Shown here: positions 21,217-28,027 of the stretch, piece by piece
How positions within the stretch are numbered: position 1 is the first letter of the stretch
Layout: the number at the start of each line of letters is the position of its first letter
NCBI GenBank assembly: GCA_963575745.1
Contig: CAUYUJ010000899.1
Span: forward strand, 1-43,909
Reading direction: 5' to 3'
DNA from: Prorocentrum cordatum
Lineage: Eukaryota; Sar; Dinophyceae; Prorocentrales; Prorocentraceae
Length of the DNA: 43,909 bases
Program-made: the position numbers and the translations under genes
The notes under the pieces: generated by a model
Seen by the model: only the letters and a program-made list of their open reading frames with translations
The model's database searches: none
What the model was told of the DNA's origin: nothing

Positions 21217-22685
21217 CTAGTCTTCGACGACGGTCGCGTCGGAGCCCAGGGTGGCGCCATCTGAGTACGAGCCCAACATGCCACACATGATCGCCAACAC
21301 ATTGTAGGCGTTGAACGCGCTGCCAGCTAAGTCATGAAGATGGCACGGCCTGCAGCAAGCAGAGTCACGCAGCGCCTCGAAGTCGGCGAAAGGCACCCCT
21401 TGAAGGTACATCGCCTCGTTCGCTTCGAGGAGCCTCTTCCGCTTCCGAAGCCATATCATATCCCCAGGGGTGATGCACGGCGCCGCCCCGACGCAACGGG
21501 GAACGCGGTTGATCCCTTGCCCGACATCGATGAGATCCTCGTCGTCGTTCTCAAGGAGTGGGCCGTGTATCTGGTCAAAGTAAGCAACGACCTCCTTGCG
21601 CCTCAACAACATCGTCGCCACGTTGTCCAACGTGGCGGCGTCGTACATGGACTCTAAGACGGGGGGGGGGGGGGTAGACCAAGCCGCGCATGCGAAACGT
21701 CTCCCTGTGCAACTCTGGCCACTTCCCCTTCGCCTGCTCGATGGCGTTGGACTTGTGGTGCAACTTCCGATTGGCCTGCGGCGCGCCGACATGCGCAAAG
21801 ATGGGGAAACCCAAAGATGCGCGTCTTTGAGCTGCCGAGAGTTCTCTGGCATCAAGAACTTGTCGAGCGGCATGGTCTTCGCCCTGCAGCCCATGATGAT
21901 GTCGTGGCAACGCTGCAACATCGGGGCGAAGCGAGACCTCACGACGCTGTCAACTGCACCGCTGGTCACGCAGAAGGCGATGATCCACTGCCGGCCTCTC
22001 CGATGTGGCACGCCGTAATCTCGCGGGCACATGGTCACTGGGAGCACGACGTAACCCACGCTCTCCAACATCCGGATGGCTTCGTCAAGGTTGGTTTTCG
22101 CAGTGGTTGCATCTGGGGGCTCGTCAATTGATGTGACGTTTTCCAAAGTCACGAAAGTTGGACCGTGGCGTTTGATGTACATGAAAGTGCCTCTGAAAGT
22201 GCCGCCCGTAGTCTTCGTGCCCTGCCTGATCGTGTCCCTGGACTCCCCAACGTTCGCATTCATGCGGCTGACGTCCGTGCAAGAGAAGCCCGCCAGCAGC
22301 CACTGGACTGGCCTTCATGTACGAGGCCGCCCTTGATGACGCAGTTGGCCTTGTCGTTCATCATCGACGCGACGTCAGTGAATAAAGCCTCGGGCCCTGG
22401 CTCGTGCATGCGCTGGATGAACGCCTGGGCCACCCGCTTTCTGTCGCAAGCGAAGAGGCCCTTCGGGGCGACGGGCGGGCAGACGTCCTTGCCGAACACA
22501 TTAGTCGCAGCTGCTGCCACCGCCTGGAGAGCCCACGCGCACAAGTCAGTACCACTGCACACAGTGCCAAACGATAAATGCTTCCAACACGTCAGCCTGG
22601 CCGTCAAGAGGCGCGAAGCTTCCGAGTCAACCTTGCAGATCATGATCTCAGCAGCCTTCGTCAAGTCGCGAGACGCGAAGGTCAA
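21217..22685 (-). pseudogene. Cytosine-5 DNA methyltransferase (frameshifted)
   Basis: Motifs occur in family order on the minus strand. Frame 22685-22260 has motif I SFGTVCSGTD, motif II GLFACDRKRVAQAF and motif III ALFTDVASM. After a frame change near 22310, the next frame has motif IV AGFSCTDVS with the catalytic Cys codon at 22281-22279, motif VI FVTLENVTSI at about 22143, motif VIII DYGVPHRRGRQWIIAF, motif IX-like RLLEANEAMYLQGVPFADF and motif X GSAFNAYNVLAIM. The enzyme class adds a methyl group to cytosine C5. Two further frame changes bracket the target-recognition region: it is read in a third frame from about 21815 to the G-run at 21661-21674. Intact, the protein would be about 480 residues. 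There are no introns and no helicase or chromatin domain. Retroelement origin is possible but not shown. Confidence 0.8.
21661..21674. repeat. Poly-G run at the second frame change of the methyltransferase
   Basis: A G homopolymer of about 13-14 bases lying where the coding frame returns to the main one (from GLVYPPPP to VLESMYDAATL). Confidence 0.8.
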
Positions 22686-22873
22686 CTTGCCCTTGGCGAC
22701 ACTAGGCGCGGGGGCCCAGCTGCGCGAAGTCGGCGCAGTTGCGCCTGGGTCGACCTGGGCGACGCCCCGACGCCATTGACAAATTGCCCCTCAGGGTCCC
22801 AAGGCGGCTCCAAGAGAGCCCAAGAGCGGCCCAAGAGCGGCCGCAGAGAGCCTCAGGAGGGCTCCAGGAGAGG

Positions 22874-22909
22874 CCCGAGAAGATCGCACGGCCGTGCGAT
22901 ACTCTTGGG
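22874..22909. repeat. Palindromic hairpin, family copy 1
   Basis: Two 17-base arms around GC, with inner arm ATCGCACG/CGTGCGAT and outer arm CCCGAGA/CTCTTGGG. It is embedded in GCTCCAGGAGAGGCC on the left and CGCTTTCGGAGCC on the right. Arms match at all but two or three positions. Confidence 0.85.
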
Positions 22910-23042
22910 GCGCTTTCGGAGCCTTCTTGGAGCCCCTCCGGGGCCGTCTCGAAGACTCCTCCGGGGCACCAGGGCGGCCAACAGCGGCCCAAGAGCGGCC
23001 CGAGAGCGGCCGAAGAGAGCCTCAGGAGGCCTCCAGGAGAGG

Positions 23043-23078
23043 CCCAAGAGCATCGCACGGTCGTGCGATACTCTTGGG
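23043..23078. repeat. Palindromic hairpin, family copy 2
   Basis: Two 17-base arms around GT, ATCGCACG/CGTGCGAT inside and CCCAAGAG/CTCTTGGG outside, nearly perfect. Flanks are the same as copy 1. Confidence 0.9.
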
Positions 23079-23184
23079 CCGCGTTCGGAGCCCTCTTGGA
23101 GCGCCTCTGGGGCCGTCTCGAATACATGTTTGTTAACGGGCTTTCTTAGTTTCCGTATAGATAGGGCCATGAACAGCACAAAGT

Positions 23185-23225
23185 CGAGCGTCTTTTTTTT
23201 GTTTTATTAAAAAAATAGACGCCTG
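23185..23225. repeat. AT hairpin, copy A
   Basis: GAGCGTC followed by eight T, a short loop and seven A, then GACGCCTG. The arms pair through GCGTC/GACGC and T/A runs. Confidence 0.75.
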
Positions 23226-23367
23226 TTTTTGGCCTAGAATCCCCCCTCGGGCCACGGCGGGCCGCTTTCGGAGCCCTCTTGGAGCCCCTCTGGGGCCGTC
23301 TCGAATACATGTTTGTTAACGGGCTTTCTTAGTGTGCGTGTAGATAGGGCCGTGAACAGCCCACAAT

Positions 23368-23400
23368 CGAGCGTCAAAATTTTTAAAATATTGACGCTTG
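23368..23400. repeat. AT hairpin, copy B
   Basis: CGAGCGTCAAAATTTT pairs with AAAATATTGACGCTTG at 14 of 16 positions. The same outer stem as copy A but a different inner stem, so pairing is kept while sequence changes. Confidence 0.8.
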
Positions 23401-23650
23401 TTTTTGGCCTAGAATCCCCCCCCCTCGGGCCTCGGTGGGGCGGAGGGGGGTGGGGCAGCGAGGAGCGTGCTCAGAGCTGCGAGAGACAGTCCATAATCTT
23501 TTGGGCTCTAGCTTTCCAGCCCGCCCTCCCTGCTAGAGGGGGCGGTGGTTTCCCTGGAGCTGGACCTCTGGCGGCCTGCCCCTTTCGGTGCCCTGGAAGC
23601 CCGGGGCCCCGTCCGAGGCCCAAGAGAGCCTCAGGGGGGACTCCAGGAGA

Positions 23651-23690
23651 GGCCCACGGGTATGGCGCGGCCGCGCCATGCTCCTGGGCC
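23651..23690. repeat. Palindromic hairpin, family copy 3 (covarying)
   Basis: Same flanks as copies 1 and 2, but the inner arms are ATGGCGCG/CGCGCCAT instead of ATCGCACG/CGTGCGAT. Two base pairs are changed on both sides at once. Confidence 0.85.
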
Positions 23691-23784
23691 GCTTTCGGAG
23701 CCTTCTTGGAGCCCTCGGGCCCGCTTGGGGCCCTCTCGAAGCGGGGCCCAGAAGGGGGCCCAACAACGGCGCAAGAGCGACCCC

Positions 23785-23930
23785 TGCCCCCCCCCTCGCC
23801 CTCACCCCCCCTCCTCCCGCTTTCTCTGACCCCCGCTCCCCTGCCCCCCTCCCCCGCGCTTTCCCCTACGCCCGCCCCCCCCCTGCCCCCCACCCCCCCT
23901 CCCTGCGCCCTCACCCCCCCCCCGCCCCGT
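23785..23930. repeat. C-rich arm
   Basis: Long C-runs with single T, G or A interruptions. The complementary G-rich arm lies at about 24040-24190. Confidence 0.85.
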
Positions 23931-23935
23931 CCTCG

Positions 23936-24027
23936 GATCGCCGGATTACTCCCTCAGATCGCCGGAAATGGTAGTAGATCGCCGGAATGCCCCTTCAGAT
24001 CGCCGGAATAATAATAAAATCGCCGGG
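23936..24027. repeat. Five phased copies of ATCGCCGG
   Basis: Copies of GATCGCCGGA (or AATCGCCGGG) start at 23936, 23957, 23977, 23998 and 24018, i.e. every 20-21 bp, or two turns of the helix. The intervening bases are unrelated and partly AT-rich. The array lies between a C-rich and a G-rich arm. Confidence 0.8.
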
Positions 24028-24037
24028 GGCAAGAGGT

Positions 24038-24200
24038 GAGGGGGGGGGGGGGGGGGAAGGGGGGGGGGGGGGAATGGGGGGAAAGGGGTAAGGGGAGGTG
24101 GGGGGGTAGGGGAAGGGGGGAGGGGGAGAAGGAGGGATAAATGGGGGGTGCGAGGGGGGGAGGGGGGGGGGGAAGGGGGGGAGGGGGGGGGCGCGGGAGA
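24038..24200. repeat. G-rich arm
   Basis: Long G-runs broken by AA, TA or C, roughly complementary to the C-rich arm at 23785-23930. Strong G-quadruplex potential on this strand. Confidence 0.85.
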
Positions 24201-24329
24201 TCAGGGGGGAGGCTGACGGAGAAGAGACGGCCCTGGCGCTGACAGCAGACCGAGGTCAGGCGTCTAGATACTTTAAACTCTCGCGCCTGATGGTCGGCTT
24301 CCGATTGCTGCGCCGAACAGCTCTGTAGC

Positions 24330-25184
24330 TCATCTCCAGCTCGAGTACAAACAGGGGGAGAGAAGGGAAGGGCATGACCAGGGCCAAAAAAACAAGACTG
24401 GGAGGGCGGACGCGAAAGCTTGAGCCCCCACGCGAACCTCGACCGCGGCGCCAGAGGCCTGGTGCGCCTGGGAGAGGATGTCCTGCAAGCCGAGAGCGGC
24501 GTGCATGCTGGCCTCGGCGAACTGGTCGAACTGCGGCGCCGCCGAGCTCGCGGCCGGCGCCGCCGGGCTAGCGGCCAGCTCGGGCGACGGCGACGGCAGC
24601 GGTGATGGCGCCGACGCCCTGCGGGCCCGAACGGCAGCTGCTGCGCGGCACTTGGGAATCCACCCGCTCGGCGGACTCGGCCCTGGGCCCCGCGAGTCCC
24701 ACGCCGGCGAACGCCGCCCCTTGGTGGCGGGCGGCGTCTGCTGCGCCTGAGGCGTCGCAGGCGGCCGACGCGCTGGCTTCTTCCTCTTCGGCTTCGCGTC
24801 CCCCTGTGACTCCTGCAGCTGCACGTTCGAATCGGGGTTCGCAGCAGCAGGCCGGCGCAACACCTTGGAAGCTGGACCAGGCTCATCCGCATGTTTGCGC
24901 ACCCGCTTCTTAATCTTCTTCTTCTTCTTCTCGGCGACACGCAGCTCGTTGACCTCGGAGGAGGCGCCGAACAAGCCGCCGCCCGTGCTGCCCGCCGCGT
25001 CAGCAGGGGTGGCGGCATCGAGAAGCAGTTGATGGACTGCCTTCCTCGCAGGACGTCCGCCAGGGGGCGACCCAGCAGGGGGGCGGACCACGGCCGTGAC
25101 TTCCTGCTGCTGCGGAGCGGCGCCATGGCCGCGGCCGCGGCCGCGGCCCTTGCCAAGGCCATGGCGGACAGAGCGAACGCGCAT
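24330..25184 (-). CDS. Hypothetical basic, low-complexity protein
   Basis: A 284-residue frame. It has a Gly/Arg/His-rich start, a lysine block AEKKKKKIKKRVRKHAD that looks like a nuclear localisation signal, basic Pro-rich linkers (AKPKRKKPARRPP) and an alanine/serine-rich C-terminal part with a helical patch ASMHAALGLQDILSQAHQAS. No domain is recognised. The composition is typical of a nuclear protein linker, but low-complexity GC-rich DNA also keeps such frames open by chance. A competing 560-residue frame covers the same DNA and is less protein-like. The listed first residue is not secure. Confidence 0.35.
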   Translation of the reverse strand: MRVRSVRHGLGKGRGRGRGHGAAPQQQEVTAVVRPPAGSPPGGRPARKAVHQLLLDAATPADAAGSTGGGLFGASSEVNELRVAEKKKKKIKKRVRKHADEPGPASKVLRRPAAANPDSNVQLQESQGDAKPKRKKPARRPPATPQAQQTPPATKGRRSPAWDSRGPGPSPPSGWIPKCRAAAAVRARRASAPSPLPSPSPELAASPAAPAASSAAPQFDQFAEASMHAALGLQDILSQAHQASGAAVEVRVGAQAFASALPVLFFWPWSCPSLLSPCLYSSWR

Positions 25185-26356
25185 CGCGCGGACGTCCCGA
25201 TCTGCGCGAGGCGCTGCTCAGAATGCTCGAGTCCGAATTGCTGCACCATTGATGTTCTTGCGATCGGCTGCTGACAACTGCTGATGTTGTCAGTGATGAT
25301 TGTTTCGGGAGAGCAAGACCCTTGGGCGGCCGCTCGCGGGAGTTCCCCACAGGACGCGCAAATGCGATGAGGATGAACTGAAACAAGCAAGGATTCAAGG
25401 AAACCTTCAGGCGTTAACTCTCCGCATCGACGTCGGCAGCAGCATGCCCGAGACGGAGGCGACTCTGAGATGGCCGAAGACCTGGGCCCCGAGGATCCCG
25501 AATCCCGAATCAGCAGGCCCGTCGCGGCCCGAAGCTCTGCCCTCCGCCTCGGGAAAGACAACCCCAATGGAAACGTCGGGCTCCTGGGTGACCTCCGGCG
25601 CCAACAGGTCCCTACGCGAATATCACCCCAGCGCAAGGTTTTACAATATCGTCCACGAAACTGACATACATTATTCTGAATTCAAAATCGTGTGACATTC
25701 TGGGTGAGATCTAAAGTCCACAAAGGATGTCCAAAATCTTCTGCTCTCACCCGACTCTCCTCCGCCCCAACCCCTCCCCCCTGCTTCTCTCCGCAGAGAA
25801 CGTCGTGACACTGGGTGTGTGTGTTGGTTGCCCGTCGTCGCCCTCCTCCTCAGCGACCTCCTCCTCCTCCTCCTCCGCCCTCCGTGCCTCGTCCTCCACC
25901 TCAGGAAAGACAATCTGGACGTCCGACACTTTCGACCTGCTGCTGTTCCAGGGCGGGATGGCGGAATGTGCGAAGCAAGGGCAATTCGACGCCTGCCCCG
26001 ATCCATGCGCTCTTCGCAGCCCTGCGCTCTGAAGCCTGAACCCGAACACGGGCCTGCGCGAGGCCGCGGCGTGGGCCCCAGGCGTGGCCACGTCTGATTT
26101 TGAACGAGGAGGGCAACCGAATCCACCCACGAGAAGTCAGACTGGAAAGACAAGCCGGCGAGAAGCAGGCAGACGCGAGGCGGGGGCAGGAAAGAATGGT
26201 GGGAATGCGCGTAGGGCGTGGACGGGTGGAGCAAAACTGAAAACCTGAATGCTCCGTGGCAGAAAATCTCAAGAAGACCACGCTCCTCTCTGCTCGACCG
26301 ACGCGAATCGTCCAGCGTCAATCGACGCAAATCAACGACCTACCCCTCAGGCGCTG
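25185..26356. other. No supportable gene
   Basis: Frames of 60-220 residues on both strands. One minus frame (26130-25747) contains an acidic run encoded by a CTC microsatellite at about 25840-25880. No motif recognised. Confidence 0.4.
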
Positions 26357-26866
26357 CTAATATGATACGTAGTGTGGCTCCTCTGGCTCATCGGGATCCA
26401 ACTGCCTCTCGTAATCGAGGATATCTGGTATGTTGGCTTTGGCCCAGTCCCTGCTCGACGCGCGTTCACCCCGAGCTAAGCGAAGGTCGTCGCGGCACGC
26501 AGCGCGAGCAAACTGCTGGTGGCCGTCCTTATCCTTCAAGAAATCCATGTTGCTAAACAACCATGTGAGGAGGAACCCCACGGGCCTCCCAGTATATTTG
26601 GCAGCTGACCCGCCCCCGCACATCCCGGTTACCCTACACAGGCCGTGCTCGCAAACCTCGGCGGTGCAGTGAGCTGATCGCCTGCCGTGTTTTGTCGCCA
26701 AGTAAAGATACCCATGGCCAGGAACATCCCACCTCTTGTAGACCTCCTCCCCTTTCTGCCCGTGCCATCCCCCGTGGATCACGGGCATATTGTCGTCCAC
26801 TGCTGCGCCTCCCCCCCCAATTGCCCTAGCTAGGCGAAGGCCGCAAACGCCGCCGACCTGGGGCAA
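26357..26866 (-). CDS. Hypothetical protein, Cys/His-containing
   Basis: A 169-residue frame with non-repetitive, protein-like composition. It has PVIHGGWHGQKGEEVYKRWD, GYLYLATKHGRRSAHCTAEV, a cysteine/histidine cluster CEHGLCRVTGMC, then GRPVGFLLTWLFSNMDFL and an acidic end DERQ-like (DPDEPEEPHYV). The pattern of a cysteine cluster, a hydrophobic G-x-P-x-G-F-L segment and an acidic tail resembles proteins I associate with dinoflagellate repeat families, but I cannot name a function. It ends 86 bp from the left edge of the tyrosine-recombinase element on the same strand. It may be part of the gene or older element into which that element inserted. A homopolymer of C at 26808-26816 within the frame could hide an indel. 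Confidence 0.45.
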   Translation of the reverse strand: MPQVGGVCGLRLARAIGGGGAAVDDNMPVIHGGWHGQKGEEVYKRWDVPGHGYLYLATKHGRRSAHCTAEVCEHGLCRVTGMCGGGSAAKYTGRPVGFLLTWLFSNMDFLKDKDGHQQFARAACRDDLRLARGERASSRDWAKANIPDILDYERQLDPDEPEEPHYVSY

Positions 26867-26951
26867 CGTCGCCCCCCCGTCGAAGGCAATGCGAGAGCGC
26901 GCGCGCGCTCAATAATCGAAACCATGCCCGCTGCACGAAAGCCCACAAGGG

Positions 26952-27161
26952 GTTAAGTGAGATACGCGCGCACTCAACGGAGGGAGAGGAGGAGTGGAGG
27001 GGACGAGAGAGGGACCAGGACAGGGCGATGGTATTTTCATGGCAGCGTGGCGACGCGCATCTCCGCCTGGGCGTGGGCCCTGATGGCCCACGCTCAACGC
27101 GAGCGCGTGGGCCCTGACGGCCCGCGCGCTCGCGCTCTGGCACGCCTGCGGCCGCTCGGCC
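26952..27161 (-). repeat. Terminal repeat B2
   Basis: 210 bp, begins GTTAAGTGAGATACGCG on the plus strand. Differs from B1 at three positions. It ends at the left boundary of the element, after which flanking DNA (CCCACAAGGG) follows. Confidence 0.92.
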
Positions 27162-27197
27162 GACGCAGGCGTCTGGGAGCAAAGCGGGGTGGGTGGG
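27162..27197 (-). other. 36-bp spacer between A2 and B2
   Basis: Present only at this end. Together with the end of B2 it forms an inverted repeat, ACGCCTGC with GCAGGCGT (27142-27172), that is absent beside B1. Confidence 0.75.
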
Positions 27198-27302
27198 CAC
27201 CCGCGCGTCGGCCAGAGCCGAACGCTACGGACCCAAAATGGCTACCTGAGCCCACACCCCCTCCCACTTAACCTGCAGTCTACAACCAATCAGACTATGC
27301 AA
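27198..27302 (-). repeat. Terminal repeat A2
   Basis: 105 bp, 103 identical to A1. It abuts B1 without any gap. Confidence 0.92.
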
Positions 27303-27310
27303 GTTAAGTG
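27265..27310. promoter_or_regulatory. Candidate recombinase site at the A2/B1 junction
   Basis: Nested inverted repeats: CACTTAAC (27265-27272), AGTCT (27277-27281), a 10-bp centre, AGACT (27292-27296), GTTAAGTG (27303-27310). The left parts come from A and the outermost right arm from B, so the full palindromic arrangement exists only when A and B are joined, as in a circular intermediate. Its use by the recombinase is inferred. Confidence 0.5.
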
Positions 27311-27512
27311 AGATACGCGTGCACTCAACGGAGGGAGAGGAGGAGAGGAGGGGACGAGAGAGGGACCAGGACAGGGCGATGGTATTTTCATGGCAGCGTG
27401 GCGACGCGCATCTCCGCCTGGGCGTGGGCCCTGATGGCCCACGCTCAACGCGAGCGCGTGGGCCCTGACGGCCCGCGCGCTCGCGCTCTGGCACGCCTGC
27501 GGCCGCTTGGCC
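27303..27512 (-). repeat. Terminal repeat B1
   Basis: 210 bp, 207 identical to B2. Its internal edge meets the 3' untranslated region of the element. Confidence 0.92.
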
Positions 27513-28027
27513 ATGAGAAAAGAGTAAACGCAGCCGCGCGCGCGGGGACGCCCAGCCCAAGTGCGAGGGCGGATCCGGAGGCTGCAAGAGCCTCGCGCGC
27601 GCGGCCACTTGCCTGCAACCTTGAGGCCTTCCGCGCCCGCGCACCCAGAGCGCGGGCGCGGCGCGTGCGCGATGCGCGCAAAAGAACCGAAGGGGGACGG
27701 CGCAAGATGCGCCGGGCGCAGAACGCAAGTGTGGCCCCGACCGCGCGGCGCGCAAGACGCGCGGCGCGGCCGGGTCCAGGAAGCACGCGACGTGCGCGCA
27801 GCGTTCAAACTCCTCCAAAGAGAGAGGATCGCAGGCGCCACCTGCGTACCGTAGGCTAAAAGGAAGAAGATCGCAGGCGCCACCTGCGTACCGTAGGCTC
27901 AAAGGATCGCAGGCGCCACCTGCGCACGGTAGGCTGAGAGGAGGGCCGGCTCACTCACAGGCCGCCGCCTTCAGCCCGCGCCCGCGATGCCGCGGGCGCT
28001 GGCATCGGGAAACGGGGAGCTCCACGC
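27513..28027 (-). other. 3' untranslated region of the element with three hairpin repeats
   Basis: About 515 bp between the polyprotein stop and B1. It is GC-rich, with long CGCGCG tracts. Three copies of a 31-bp unit (GATCGCAGGCGCCACCTGCG, then ACCGTAGGCT in two copies and ACGGTAGGCT in the third) lie at 27827-27857, 27869-27899 and 27905-27935. Each has GCAGG...CCTGC arms. Spacings of 42 and 36 bp keep open frames, but the peptide repeats are not credible as a gene. Confidence 0.7.

Larger units (their letters stand above)
23079..23440. repeat. Direct duplication with offset 183 bp
   Basis: TTCGGAGCCCTCTTGGAGC, then GGGGCCGTCTCGAATACATG, TTTGTTAACGGGCTTTCTTA, then GATAGGGCC and TTTTTGGCCTAGAATCCCCC, occur in both copies (about 23084-23250 and 23267-23430). 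The region between GAGCGTC and GACGC is the only strongly different part. Confidence 0.85.

Noticed and set aside
23954-25636. 560-residue minus frame
   Set aside because: Arg/Ser/Pro-rich translation of low-complexity DNA; part of it reads through the G-rich arm as proline runs.
27225-27902. 225-residue minus frame in the element's 3' end
   Set aside because: It overlaps B1, A2 and the hairpin repeats; the SLRYAGGACD peptide repeats come from the 31-bp DNA repeat.
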